From: Mesorhizobium sp. WSM3862
GTDB taxonomy: Bacteria; Pseudomonadota; Alphaproteobacteria; Rhizobiales; Rhizobiaceae
Assembly: GCF_002294985.1 (NCBI RefSeq)
Contig: NZ_NSGE01000015.1
Coordinates: 1 to 64,000, forward strand
Length of the DNA: 64,000 nucleotides
Reading direction: 5' to 3'
This document shows positions 24,685 to 33,359 of the stretch, piece by piece (position 1 is the stretch's first letter; every line of letters starts with the position of its first letter). The notes below the pieces were generated by a model. It searched no databases. It had not been told where the DNA came from and saw only the letters and a program-made list of their open reading frames with translations. The translations under genes were made by a program, and so were the position numbers.

Positions 24685-25470
24685 ATGCGCATCGATTTGT
24701 CCCCCACCAGTTGGGGCAGGGTCGCGCTGGTTACCGTTGCCGGCACGGCATTCTTCATTGCCGCGGCCTTCTTTGTCGATTCCTTCAACTTTCCCTCGCT
24801 GTCACCCGAAGCGCTGCTCTGGGCCAAGCTCACCGACCTGTTCCTGCCGCTCATCCTTGGCGGCTCCTTCCTGTTCTTCCTGATGTGGAAGATGCGCCAG
24901 CTGGCCATCGCCCAGAAGGAGCTCAGCATCATTGCCGCGACCGACAGCCTGACGGCGGTCTTCAACCGCGGCGCTTTCTCGATGCTGGTCGAGGCCTATC
25001 TCGACAAGGCTCGCAGCCATGCGGTGGCCGAAGCCGGCGCGCTGCTGATCGTCGATGCCGACCATTTCAAGTCGATCAACGACCGGCTCGGCCACGATTG
25101 CGGCGATCAGGCGCTGAAGCTGATCGCGAGCACGATCCGGAGCCAGCTCCACGGCGCCGACATCGTCGGACGCATCGGCGGCGAGGAATTCGCGGTCTTC
25201 CTTCCGGGCGCCGACGCGACGCGCTCCTTCCTGGTCGCCGAGTCGATCAGGCTGCGTATCCGCGAGGCCGAGTTCGCTCCAGGCGGGCAGCCGTGCCCGC
25301 TTTCGGTCAGCATTGGCGGCGTCGCCTTCAGCGGGCCCACCACCTATCACCACATGTTTCAAGTCGCGGACAGGCATCTCTACAAGGCGAAGTCGAACGG
25401 ACGCGACCAGGTGAGCTTCGAAAGCCCGCGCAGCAGGCTATCCGGCGAGGCCGCCGGCACCTTCCACTGA
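24685..25470 (+). CDS. Diguanylate cyclase (GGDEF domain)
   Basis: Membrane protein of 261 residues that should make cyclic di-GMP. Two helices (about residues 11-30 and 48-68) anchor a C-terminal GGDEF domain: ATDSLTAVFNRGAFSML, DADHFKSINDRLGHDCGDQAL, and GGEEF at about residue 162 (the active-site form). The inhibitory RxxD site is not conserved at the expected place (HGAD). No partner gene is adjacent. Confidence 0.9.
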   Translation: MRIDLSPTSWGRVALVTVAGTAFFIAAAFFVDSFNFPSLSPEALLWAKLTDLFLPLILGGSFLFFLMWKMRQLAIAQKELSIIAATDSLTAVFNRGAFSMLVEAYLDKARSHAVAEAGALLIVDADHFKSINDRLGHDCGDQALKLIASTIRSQLHGADIVGRIGGEEFAVFLPGADATRSFLVAESIRLRIREAEFAPGGQPCPLSVSIGGVAFSGPTTYHHMFQVADRHLYKAKSNGRDQVSFESPRSRLSGEAAGTFH

Positions 25471-25553
25471 ACGAACCCGCGCTGCAGGAAACGGAGCGCC
25501 CTCACCAGTGGTTCTGGTTGAGTGGAGCGTCGTCCCCGCCTTTGGGTAGGCGC

Positions 25554-27635
25554 CTATTTCCACATGCCGCGCATGCGCGCGCCGAGATCGACCTTAACGC
25601 CCGGCTTTTGGCGCGGATCGTCCGTGATCGCCGCGCTCGCCCAGGATGACTGTTCGAAAGCCGAAAGCATCGAAGCCGGGATGAAGCGGGTGCGAGAGGC
25701 ATAGACGTGACGGTCGCCGCGCGCCGGCTGGTTGTGCGGATAAAAGCGCTGCGGCACCACCAGGTGCAGGCTGTCCTTGGCGCGCGTCATCGCCACATAG
25801 AGCAGCCGCCGCTCCTCCTCGATATCCTCCTTAGTGCCGACGCCGAGATCGGCCGGGATGCAGCCGTCGACCGTGTTGAGCACGAAGACGTTCTTCCACT
25901 CCTGGCCCTTGGCCGAATGGATCGTGGACAGGATCAGGTAATCCTCGTCGCGATGCGGCGGGCCGGCCTGGTCGCTGGTGGCGTCGGGCGGGTCGAGCGT
26001 CAGCTCGGTCAGGAAACGCTCGCGCGAGGGATAGCCCGACGCGATCTGCTCGAGCTGCAACAGGTCGGCCCGGCGCGTGATGGCGTCCTCGTGGATACGC
26101 TCCAGATGCGGCTCGTACCAGAGCCTGATCCGCTCGAGGTCGGCCGGCCATTTGGCGCCGGCGCGCAGTCCGCTGTAGATGTCGAGAAAAACCGGCCAGT
26201 CTGCGGCCGCGCGCTGCGGCGGCCGGAAGCGGGCAAGGCCCAGCGTCTCGTCGAGCGACGTCGCCATCGCCTCGACGATCTGCGAGGCGGCCGAAGGGCC
26301 GATGCCGGGCATCAACTGCAGCACCCGGAAGCCGGCGACCCTGTCGCGCGGGTTCTCGGCAAAGCGCAGCATCGCCAGCATGTCTTTCACGTGCGCGGCA
26401 TCGAGGAATTTCAGCCCGCCGAATTTGACGAAGGGGATGTTGCGCCGCGTGAGCTCCACCTCCAGCGGCCCGCTGTGATGCGAGGCGCGGAAGAGCACGG
26501 CTTGCGCCTTGAGCGCCGTGCCGGCCTCGCGCTCGGCAAGGATCGCCTGGCAGACATAATTGGCCTGCTCAGCCTCGTCGCGCACGCTTACCAGTTGCGG
26601 CTTGTGCGACGACCGGCGTTCGGTCCAGAGATTCTTGGTGAAACGCTCGCTTGCCTCTCCGATCACTTTGTTGGCGGCGGCCAGGATCGGCTCGGTCGAG
26701 CGGTAATTGCGCTCCAGCATGACGATCTCGGCGCCTTGCGCGAACTGTTTTGGGAAATCGAGAATGTTGCGCACTTCCGCGGCCCGGAAGGAATAGATCG
26801 ACTGTGCGTCATCGCCCACCACGGTCAAGCCCGCGCCGTCCGGCTTCAGCGCCAACAGAATAGAGGCCTGCAGCCTGTTGGTGTCCTGATATTCGTCGAC
26901 CAGCACGTGGTCGAAGCGGGAGCCAAGGTGAGCGGCGATCTCCGGCTCGGCCGCCATCTGCGCCCAGTAGAGCAAAAGGTCGTCGTAATCGAGCACGTTC
27001 TGCGCCTGCTTGGCCTCGACATAAGCCGCGAACAGCTCCTTCAGTTGTTCCGCCCATCCTGAGCACCAGGGAAAGGCCGAGCCCAGCACCTCGCCGAGCG
27101 GCGCCTGCGCGTTCACCGCCCGCGAATAGATCTGCAGGCAGGTGGCTTTGGTCGGGAAGCGGCTTTCGGTCTTGGAAAAACCGAGCTCGTGCCGGGCAAG
27201 GTTCATCAGGTCGGCCGAATCCTCGCGATCGTGGATGGTGAAAGCCGGATCGAGGCCGATCTGCTCGGCATAGTCGCGCAAGAGTCTGGCGCCGATACCG
27301 TGGAAAGTACCGGCCCAGGAGAGCGCATCGGCGATGATCGCGGCATCGCGGCCCAGCACCTCGCCGGCGATGCGCTCGACACGCTTTGCCATTTCAGCCG
27401 CGGCGCGGCGCGAAAAGGTCATCAAAAGGATGCGGCGCGGATCGGCGCCCTTGACGATGAGGTGCGCCACGCGATGCGCCAGCGTGCTGGTCTTGCCGGA
27501 GCCGGCGCCGGCGATCACCAGCAGCGGCGCGGCCACCTTGCCGTCGCCATGCACCACCGCCAGCCGCTGCTCGTCGTTCAGCCGGGCAAGATAGGCAGGA
27601 GTTTCGAAGGACGAATCACGGGCGGCGATGTTCAT
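25554..27635 (-). CDS. UvrD/Rep family ATP-dependent DNA helicase
   Basis: Superfamily 1 helicase of 693 residues. Motifs in order: ERLAVVHGDG-type Q-region, AGAGSGKTST (Walker A), LLMTFSRRAAAEM (Ia), LVDEYQDTNRLQ (DEYQD, II), VVGDDAQSIYSFRAA (III), LERNYRST (IV), LILSTIHSAKGQEWKNVFVL (V) and EERRLLYVAMTRAKDSLHLV (VI). It unwinds DNA 3' to 5' in repair. The group of alphaproteobacterial UvrD-like helicases is shorter than E. coli UvrD (720). It is preceded by a repeat element and reads alone. Confidence 0.93.
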   Translation of the reverse strand: MNIAARDSSFETPAYLARLNDEQRLAVVHGDGKVAAPLLVIAGAGSGKTSTLAHRVAHLIVKGADPRRILLMTFSRRAAAEMAKRVERIAGEVLGRDAAIIADALSWAGTFHGIGARLLRDYAEQIGLDPAFTIHDREDSADLMNLARHELGFSKTESRFPTKATCLQIYSRAVNAQAPLGEVLGSAFPWCSGWAEQLKELFAAYVEAKQAQNVLDYDDLLLYWAQMAAEPEIAAHLGSRFDHVLVDEYQDTNRLQASILLALKPDGAGLTVVGDDAQSIYSFRAAEVRNILDFPKQFAQGAEIVMLERNYRSTEPILAAANKVIGEASERFTKNLWTERRSSHKPQLVSVRDEAEQANYVCQAILAEREAGTALKAQAVLFRASHHSGPLEVELTRRNIPFVKFGGLKFLDAAHVKDMLAMLRFAENPRDRVAGFRVLQLMPGIGPSAASQIVEAMATSLDETLGLARFRPPQRAAADWPVFLDIYSGLRAGAKWPADLERIRLWYEPHLERIHEDAITRRADLLQLEQIASGYPSRERFLTELTLDPPDATSDQAGPPHRDEDYLILSTIHSAKGQEWKNVFVLNTVDGCIPADLGVGTKEDIEEERRLLYVAMTRAKDSLHLVVPQRFYPHNQPARGDRHVYASRTRFIPASMLSAFEQSSWASAAITDDPRQKPGVKVDLGARMRGMWK

Positions 27636-27672
27636 CGCCCATCAAGCATCGTTTCCGCTTTGTTCGCAATAC

Positions 27673-27792
27673 AGCTGATCTCCCGACAGGCGCCCAAGTG
27701 GGGGGCGATGCCCGGCAGGGCAGAGGGGACGATGCACGCGCCGGCATGTGCTGGATAGGCCGGCCATCTTCCCAACAAGCGGGAGATTGGCC
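27673..27792. repeat. Interspersed palindromic repeat (family B)
   Basis: AGCTGATCTCCC near the left end pairs with GCGGGAGATTGGC near the right. The interior shares GGCAGGGCAGAGGGG and GGCCGGCCATCTTCCC with copies at 22283-22430 and 47772-47928. It fills the gap between the helicase start and the small gene at 27796. Confidence 0.6.
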
Positions 27793-27795
27793 GAT

Positions 27796-27951
27796 CTATC
27801 TTTTCGGCTCGACACCCATCGCCGCGGACTGGCGCCGCAGCGACCGCCGACCGTCCGGCGGCGCGAGCTCGCCGGACGCCTCCTCGATGATCCTCATCGT
27901 GACGCGATAGGCCGTGTAGCCGAACAGGCCGACGAGCAGCAGACGGATCAT
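27796..27951 (-). CDS. Small membrane protein
   Basis: Protein of 51 residues with one hydrophobic helix (RLLLVGLFGYTAYRV) and a basic C-terminus. ATG 27951 follows GGAGATG, a good ribosome site. A longer reading from 28023 lacks one. Function unknown. Confidence 0.55.
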   Translation of the reverse strand: MIRLLLVGLFGYTAYRVTMRIIEEASGELAPPDGRRSLRRQSAAMGVEPKR

Positions 27952-28076
27952 GACATCTCCTCGTGAGTTATCGAGGTTCAACCGGAGACAGCCGCGTTGG
28001 TTCCCGCCGGACGGCGCAACCAAACCGCCGCCGCCTCGTTTGCTTCGAAGAAAGGGGCGAACGAGAGGAGGTCGTC

Positions 28077-28259
28077 ATGATGAAACTTCCTGTGCTGCTG
28101 GCACTCGCGGCAGGGCTCGCGCTCGCCGCCTGCGACAACAGCGTGCAGCCCACCAAGGCGCCGAGCGACACTGTCGACAAAAACCCGCAGGTCGACAAGA
28201 ACCCGGTGCCGCAATCGACCACCGGCGGCGACCAGCCCGGCACGCCACCGAAGCAATGA
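28077..28259 (+). CDS. Small lipoprotein
   Basis: Protein of 60 residues: signal peptide with the lipobox LAAC (Cys at residue 19) and a short, Pro/Asp/Lys-rich tail with repeated VDKNP. GAGAGGAGG precedes ATG 28077. It is likely an outer- or inner-membrane lipoprotein of unknown role and faces the small gene at 27951 head-to-head. Confidence 0.7.
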   Translation: MMKLPVLLALAAGLALAACDNSVQPTKAPSDTVDKNPQVDKNPVPQSTTGGDQPGTPPKQ

Positions 28260-28503
28260 AAGCGGACGGTGTTGTCGGGAGGCGAAGCGGCGCCGCCGCA
28301 GAAGAAGGCCGGCGCTGCTTGGGAGGAAGCTGGAAAGCGCCGGCCAAGCGGGAAAATCAGGCCCGCCGCAGGATCAAAGATAGCTGAGTCTCTCCGCCGC
28401 GTCATGGGGCGATCGCGCTAGCCGGCTACAGGTATTCGTCCAAACGCTTTGTCGGCCTTCAAAGATCGGAGAATCTCAGGGGTGTGTTTGCGTCGCTTGC
28501 GCG

Positions 28504-29472
28504 TCACGCCATCGCGGCGCGCGCCAGCGGCACGTTGGCGATCTCCAGGTCCAGCTGGCGCTGCGTCAGCGCCGCTTCGGCCATGATCCACTGCTTGAAC
28601 AGCTCCACCTTGCGGGCGCCGAGCGCCTTGATGGGGCTGACGAAATACCAGCCGGCGGTGTTGGGATGGTGGACCGCGAAGGGGGCCACCAGCCGCTCGG
28701 CTCGGATGTCGCTTGCCATATAGGCGCGGTTGGCGACGGCAAAGCCCATGCCGGCATTGGCCGCCTCGTAGGACATCATGCAGGAATCGAAATAGATGCT
28801 CTTGGTCTCGCCAAGCACGAAACTCGCGCCGGCAAAAGCCAGCCACGACTGCCAGTTCTGGGTGCAGGTGTCGGAGTGGAGCAGGGTGAAGTGCCTGAGG
28901 TCCTCCGGCGTCACCTTGGACAGCGGCTTGTCGCCAAGCACCTCGCGGAACAGCTTGCGGCTGCACACCGGCGTCAGGTCCTCCTTGAACAGCAGCGCGG
29001 AGTTGAGGCCGGGGAAATTGCCATCGCCGTAGCGGATCTCGAGATCGTATTCGGAGGTGGCGAATTCATGCGTGGCATAGGAAGTCGAGACCCGCATCTC
29101 GATATCCGGATACTGCCGCTGGAAGGTGGAAAGCCGCGGAAACAGCCAGCGCGCCGCGAAGGTCGGCAAGACGCAGATCTTCAGCACATGCGCCTGGGAT
29201 TGGCCGGTCGCCTCCATGCTGGCAGCCACGATCCGCTCCAGCGCCTCGCGCACGCGCGCCACGTAGGTCTCGCCTTCCGGCGTCAGCGACACCGCGTTGC
29301 CGCCGCGCTGGAAGATCTTGAAGCGCAGCTGGTCCTCCAGGCTCTTCACCCGCTGGCTGACGGCGGAGGCGGTGATGAACTGCTCTTCGCCCGCGCGCGT
29401 GAAGTTGCGGTGCCTGGCGGCGCTCTCCACGATTTTCAGCGAGTTTAAGTTGACCTGGCTGAGCAGACGCAC
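28504..29472 (-). CDS. LysR family transcriptional regulator, GcvA-like
   Basis: Regulator of 322 residues. The N-terminal winged helix-turn-helix LNSLKIVESAARHRNFTRAGEEQFITASAVSQRVKSLEDQL is canonical. The substrate domain with AANAGMGFAVANRAYMASD is typical of the GcvA-type group that controls amino-acid genes. It is divergent from a 2OG-Fe(II) oxygenase gene with an A+T-rich control region between them, so it probably regulates that operon. Confidence 0.9.
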   Translation of the reverse strand: MRLLSQVNLNSLKIVESAARHRNFTRAGEEQFITASAVSQRVKSLEDQLRFKIFQRGGNAVSLTPEGETYVARVREALERIVAASMEATGQSQAHVLKICVLPTFAARWLFPRLSTFQRQYPDIEMRVSTSYATHEFATSEYDLEIRYGDGNFPGLNSALLFKEDLTPVCSRKLFREVLGDKPLSKVTPEDLRHFTLLHSDTCTQNWQSWLAFAGASFVLGETKSIYFDSCMMSYEAANAGMGFAVANRAYMASDIRAERLVAPFAVHHPNTAGWYFVSPIKALGARKVELFKQWIMAEAALTQRQLDLEIANVPLARAAMA

Positions 29473-29482
29473 GGGGTTCGAC

Positions 29483-29500
29483 CTTTAGCTATGCTTAAAG
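29483..29500. promoter_or_regulatory. Candidate LysR-regulator site
   Basis: CTTTA-N8-TAAAG (CTTTAGCTATGCTTAAAG) is an imperfect dyad of the T-N11-A kind used by LysR proteins. It lies 11 bases before the LysR start in the divergent region to the oxygenase gene. Confidence 0.5.
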
Positions 29501-29582
29501 TAGCACCAGCATTCCTAAATTTACAGGGGAGGGTGCTCAATCGACTGTTTACCAAGTGTTGCCCCGACCTTGGAGAAGTAGA

Positions 29583-30416
29583 ATGAACGCCCATACAATC
29601 CCCGAACTGCGCTATGCGATGAGCCGTGAAGCCATCATCGGTCATGATACGGCGTGGAAAGTGTCGAGCTTCGGCGTCGCCCAGTATCTTCACGGCTACG
29701 ACCCGCAACTGCTCGCCGCGATCGAGGAGGCGGCGCTCAAGCTCAAGGCCAGCCACGCCGTGCACAAGCATCTCGACCTCACCTTCATCACCGGCGCCGA
29801 CCGCTACATTCCCGAGATCAAGGAACTGCTCAACGACAAGCTGCGGCTGGAACGGCTGTCCGACATGATGGGCACCAAGCTCGAACCCTATCCGCTGTCT
29901 ATCGTCGGCTCGACCGTCACCTTCATGAACCCCAAGGACGGCGCCGTCGACTGGCACTGCGATGGCGTTCCGGTGACGGAACTCATTCCGCTCTCGATCA
30001 GCGATCCTCTGATCGGCGGCCATCTTGAAATCTATTGCGACGATTCCGAGACGGGGCGTGCCATCCTCGAATCCGGCAGCGACCTGCCGCGCAACAGGGT
30101 CATGCGCATCGACCACAAGATGAATTACGCCACGCTCGGCCAGTTCCTCGGCGTGCTCCATCGCACCGCGCCGATCCAGCTCGGCTCGCGCGTCACCCTG
30201 GTGCTCAACCAGCGTTCGGTGGCGAAGCCCTATGTCGACGACAACCGCATGTTCTACCTCGCCGCCGACAACGACCAGGACCGCGGCTGGGTGAACGAAC
30301 TCGCCGAGGACGTCTGGACGAACCAGCTGCCGGCCTATCGCCGCCATGCCGAAGAACATCCCGTGCCGAAGCCGGCTGTCGATCCGGTCTCCGGCGGAGC
30401 CAGGGAATCGTGGTAG
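29583..30416 (+). CDS. 2-oxoglutarate/Fe(II)-dependent oxygenase-like protein
   Basis: Protein of 277 residues. The facial triad is visible as HxD at His125 and Asp127 (VDWHCDGVP) and His193 (GVLHRTAP), and Arg203 (GSRVTLVLNQR) sits ten residues later where the 2-oxoglutarate carboxylate binds. The rest does not match a family I can name, so the substrate is open. ATG 29583 has GGAGAAGTA upstream. It is divergent from a LysR regulator and overlaps the start of an EamA exporter, so a small molecule is probably hydroxylated and exported. Confidence 0.75.
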   Translation: MNAHTIPELRYAMSREAIIGHDTAWKVSSFGVAQYLHGYDPQLLAAIEEAALKLKASHAVHKHLDLTFITGADRYIPEIKELLNDKLRLERLSDMMGTKLEPYPLSIVGSTVTFMNPKDGAVDWHCDGVPVTELIPLSISDPLIGGHLEIYCDDSETGRAILESGSDLPRNRVMRIDHKMNYATLGQFLGVLHRTAPIQLGSRVTLVLNQRSVAKPYVDDNRMFYLAADNDQDRGWVNELAEDVWTNQLPAYRRHAEEHPVPKPAVDPVSGGARESW

Positions 30417-31525
30417 TGGCTGACGATCCGGCCGGTCGCCAGCCGCCTTCAGCATCGCTAAGCCTGGGCCCGGTCACCGCCGGAAGGCGGAAGGACCGTT
30501 CCAGCGCCGCTCCCCCGGTGGCGCTGGCCTTTGCCTTCGGCGCCGTGGCGCTCTGGGCAACCAACGCTTTGGTCGGCAAGACGCTGCTTGCCAATCACCC
30601 GGTATCGGAGGTGCAGTTCCTGCAGTTCTCAGGCGCCGCGCTGGTCTTTGCGCTGATCAGGTTCTTCCCTTCTCCCCTTGTGAAGTCCGAAGGAGGGGGC
30701 GAGACCCGTGGCTCGCGCCCGGGCAGTGGCCTCGCCAAGCGAGATCGGATCAAGGGGGCGGGACGGATCGCCGACGCAGGAGTTTCTTCCAACATCCCTC
30801 ATCCGTCTCGGGGCTCTGCGCCGATCCAGCTTCTCCCACAAGGGGAGAAGGGGAGTACCGTGCTCGCCTGCGCCGTCGGCTTCATCGGCCTGGTCGGCAC
30901 CATGGTGCTGCAATACATCGCCTTCGCCTCGATGCCGGTCATCGAGGCCAATCTCGTTGCCTACACCTGGCCGCTGATGGTCGCCGCCGCGGTCATCGTG
31001 CTCGGCCGTCCGAGACGGCCAATGCTGCTTGGACTGACCGCCGCGCTTGGCTTCGCCGGCGTCGCGCTGGTGATCTCCGGCGGAGACGCGCGTGCCTGGT
31101 TCGCGGGCAGCCCCGCCGGGTATTGCGCCGCCTTCGGCTCGGCACTTTGCATGGCCTTCTACTCGCTTGCCGTCGGCCGCCTTGCCGTGCCGCCGGATCG
31201 GCTTCTGCTGCCTTCGGCGCTGATCGGCGTGGCGCTGACCTTCGCATGGTGTCTGCATGACGGCGTCGCCGCCCTGGGCGGCTTGGACCTGCTGCTCGGA
31301 CTCTATCTCGGCGCCGGGCCGATGGGGCTCGGCTATTATTTCTGGTCGCGCGCGCTCGGCCTCGATCAGGATGGGCGGCTCGCGGTCGTGGCGTATCTCA
31401 CGCCGATCGCTTCCACGCTTCTGCTGGCGCTGTCGGGCGAAAGCCTGTCGATGACGGCCATGGCTGGCGCCGTCCTTGTCATCGGCAGTTGCATTGCTGT
31501 CGGCATCGAACGTCCGGAGGGCTGA
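30416..31525 (+). CDS. EamA family transporter with an in-frame repeat insertion
   Basis: Protein of 369 residues. GTG 30416 overlaps the oxygenase stop (TAGTG). Residues before 83 and after 147 form a DMT exporter with the usual helices (ALWATNALVGKTLL; GTMVLQYIAFASMPVIEANLVAYTWPLMVA; LGLTAALGFAGVALVISGG; GPMGLGYYFWSRAL). Residues 84-146 are encoded by a palindromic repeat (30667-30855) of exactly 63 codons with no stop, placed between helices 2 and 3. Without it the length would be 306, normal for the family. The insert is rich in Gly/Arg/Ser and probably forms a loop. Confidence 0.8.
   Translation: MADDPAGRQPPSASLSLGPVTAGRRKDRSSAAPPVALAFAFGAVALWATNALVGKTLLANHPVSEVQFLQFSGAALVFALIRFFPSPLVKSEGGGETRGSRPGSGLAKRDRIKGAGRIADAGVSSNIPHPSRGSAPIQLLPQGEKGSTVLACAVGFIGLVGTMVLQYIAFASMPVIEANLVAYTWPLMVAAAVIVLGRPRRPMLLGLTAALGFAGVALVISGGDARAWFAGSPAGYCAAFGSALCMAFYSLAVGRLAVPPDRLLLPSALIGVALTFAWCLHDGVAALGGLDLLLGLYLGAGPMGLGYYFWSRALGLDQDGRLAVVAYLTPIASTLLLALSGESLSMTAMAGAVLVIGSCIAVGIERPEG
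30667..30855. repeat. Palindromic repeat (family A) inside a coding sequence
   Basis: The 189-base element has terminal inverted repeats CCCTTCTCCCCTTGTG and CACAAGGGGAGAAGG and shares the inner CTTCCAACATCCCTCATCCG with the intergenic copy at 35630-35818. It lies within the EamA transporter at codons 84-146 and keeps the frame open. Confidence 0.85.
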
Positions 31526-31530
31526 AGACC

Positions 31531-31773
31531 ATGCCAGGGATCGTACCAGGAAAGATGCCAGGGAGCGGGCTTGACGACGACGAACGCCGGGCCAGACAGG
31601 AGGCGCATTGGCTGGTCAAGGAATTCGGCGCCGAGGCGCAGCTCTATGCCGCCATGAAGGCTGAGAAGGCCATCGAGCAGAAGGATTTCGGCCGCTGCGC
31701 CCGCTGGAAACGCGTGCTGGAGATTCTGGCCGACGGCCCGACCGATCTCCGGCGCGGCGCTGCCGCGAAATAA
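31531..31773 (+). CDS. Small hypothetical protein
   Basis: Protein of 80 residues, highly charged with helices: DDDERRARQEAHWLVKEFGAEAQLYAAMKAEKAIEQKDF and a C-terminal WKRVLEILADG. It starts 5 bases after the EamA stop at ATG 31531 and is probably in the same transcript. I do not recognise the family; small helical proteins of this kind occur in Rhizobiales. Confidence 0.6.
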   Translation: MPGIVPGKMPGSGLDDDERRARQEAHWLVKEFGAEAQLYAAMKAEKAIEQKDFGRCARWKRVLEILADGPTDLRRGAAAK

Positions 31774-32115
31774 GCGACTTGCCCTAACGAATCGGGCATG
31801 ATCGATGATCGGAGAGCTAGCGCTGCTCGCAATTATTGGCTTTCCGTCCAGAATTCCAATTTTTGCAGGAATTACTCGTAGAAATTGAAGTGCTGTTGCG
31901 TCATTTACTCGCCCGTGCAGAGCTTCGGTGCTGTAAAGTGTTTGTTGTAGGTATTAGAATTCCTAACTTGCGCGGTCGCGGCCCGCGGTGAAAACATACC
32001 TTCGGTATTGAGCCTCGTACGTTTACTGACTCTGGACGTCCGTTGGGGGACAGGTCCAATAAGATACCTAGACTAAGGTCTTAAAAACAGCTGGTCATTT
32101 GAGAGCCAGCAGAAG
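31774..32115. promoter_or_regulatory. AT-rich control region upstream of mucR
   Basis: About 340 bases without a gene. The A+T content is well above the surroundings, with T-A steps of the sort bound by MucR/Ros proteins, and two small palindromes: TTAGAATTCCTAA (near 31956) and ATACCTTCGGTAT (31996-32008). MucR/Ros regulators repress their own promoters in other rhizobia, so these are candidate sites. This is inferred from position. Confidence 0.5.
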
Positions 32116-32565
32116 GTGAAAAAATTGTCCAATATCGACGACAAGACTGCAATCGAGCTGACCGCCGACATTGTTTCGGCCTATGTGGGCAACAACCCGC
32201 TTCCGGCATCCGGCTTGCCCGATCTGATCGCCAGCGTCAGCGCTTCGGTGCGCAAGCTCGCCGGGGGCGCCCCGGTGAAGGAAAGCGCGCCGCAGACGCC
32301 GGCCGTCAATCCGAAGCGTTCGGTATTCCCCGACTACATCGTCTGCCTCGAGGACGGCAAGAAGTTCAAGTCGCTGAAGCGGCACCTGTCGACCGACCAT
32401 GGGCTGACGCCGGACGAATATCGCGCGAAATGGGGCCTGCCGGCGGACTATCCCATGGTGGCGCCCAGTTATTCGGCCACTCGCTCGGCGCTCGCCAAGT
32501 CTTCCGGCCTGGGCCGCAAGCCGGCCGCGGATTCCGGCAGGGGCAAGCGCAAAGCCAAGGCCTGA
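32116..32565 (+). CDS. mucR: MucR family transcriptional regulator
   Basis: Zinc-finger regulator of 149 residues, of the Ros/MucR type that controls exopolysaccharide, motility and cell-cycle genes. IVCLEDGKKFKSLKRHLSTDHGLTPDEYRAKWGL is the C2H2-like finger: the classical first Cys pair is reduced to one Cys (VCLEDG), with Arg-His and His (KRHLSTDH), as is usual in MucR. An N-terminal oligomerisation segment (LTADIVSAYVGNN) is conserved. The start is GTG 32116. Confidence 0.93.
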   Translation: MKKLSNIDDKTAIELTADIVSAYVGNNPLPASGLPDLIASVSASVRKLAGGAPVKESAPQTPAVNPKRSVFPDYIVCLEDGKKFKSLKRHLSTDHGLTPDEYRAKWGLPADYPMVAPSYSATRSALAKSSGLGRKPAADSGRGKRKAKA

Positions 32566-32575
32566 GCCGAAGGTC

Positions 32576-32857
32576 ATGCTGCCCGCAACGGACGGCGCCA
32601 CGCCGTCGGCCGACCGCTTTGCCGCGCTCGACGCGTTGCGTCGCAGGGTGGCCATCCAGTCTTGCGCCGATGCCGGCGAGGGGGTCAAGGCGCGGCGCGT
32701 CCTGTTTTCATTGGACCTGCCGGGCATCGATCCGCGTACCGCGCTCGACGCGCTCGACAATTTCGAGCGCGCCATCGTCGAGCATGACGACCGGCCGGTC
32801 GTCGCTGCGCGACGGCTGAGATGCCTCGCGGTCCTGGACGGCATCGTCGGCGGCTGA
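32576..32857 (+). CDS. Small hypothetical protein
   Basis: Protein of 93 residues, start ATG 32576 with GAAGG upstream, 10 bases after mucR. It shows helical segments (DRFAALDALRRRVAIQ and DALDNFERAIVEHDD) and no recognisable motif. Co-transcription with mucR is likely from spacing. Confidence 0.5.
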   Translation: MLPATDGATPSADRFAALDALRRRVAIQSCADAGEGVKARRVLFSLDLPGIDPRTALDALDNFERAIVEHDDRPVVAARRLRCLAVLDGIVGG

Positions 32858-32875
32858 AAAGGCGCATGGTCAAGG

Positions 32876-32915
32876 CGGTTCCGGGACAACCGCGCAGCGG
32901 TTTTCCGGAATCCGG
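32876..32915. repeat. Interspersed repeat (family C), degenerate copy
   Basis: GGTTCCGGGACAAC...GCGCAGCGGTTTTCCGGAATCCGGG shares CGCAGCGGTTTTC and the paired TTCCGG/CCGGAA ends with the copies at 10684 and 50787. Confidence 0.55.
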
Positions 32916-32969
32916 GAGGAGCGGTATTCAGCGTTAGTACCTGTCAAAGCCGGACCCGCCGGGCCGCCT

Positions 32970-33161
32970 TCAATTGCGCGGCAGCTTGCCCGCCCCGGTG
33001 CCTCGATCCTGGTCGGCGGCGAGGCTGTCCGCCTCGACGGCGGTCATTTCCAGGAAATAGACAAGCATTTGACAGCGCGTGCTTGAAAGCATCTTCGCCA
33101 GCCTGCGCGTGATCTCCGCCACATATCTCAGCATGCGCAGATCGTTTGCCGCCCTGTCCAT
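32970..33161 (-). CDS. Small hypothetical protein
   Basis: Protein of 63 residues, helical: MDRAANDLRMLRYVAEITRRLAKMLSSTRCQMLVYFLEMTAVEADSLA. An AGGAGC ribosome site lies 7 bases before ATG 33161. No family known to me. Confidence 0.55.
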   Translation of the reverse strand: MDRAANDLRMLRYVAEITRRLAKMLSSTRCQMLVYFLEMTAVEADSLAADQDRGTGAGKLPRN

Positions 33162-33359
33162 CGTGAGCTCCTAAACAAGCCAAGTTATTGTTGTTGTTCT
33201 TCTTGATCGTTCTTGGCGCTTACGCGCCACTCACAGCGCAATTCCAAATTCGCAGGGTCACGACAAAACTGAAGTCAATTTTCGGAAAGCATCAGGCCTG
33301 GGCCAAAAGCTTTCGACGCGCGGCAGGCCAGAGCGGCGCCGCGCCGCCGGCCTATCGGT

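Noticed and set aside
25707..27062. 451-codon plus-strand frame over the UvrD-like helicase
   Set aside because: Antisense to a gene with all helicase motifs. No ribosome site or domain.
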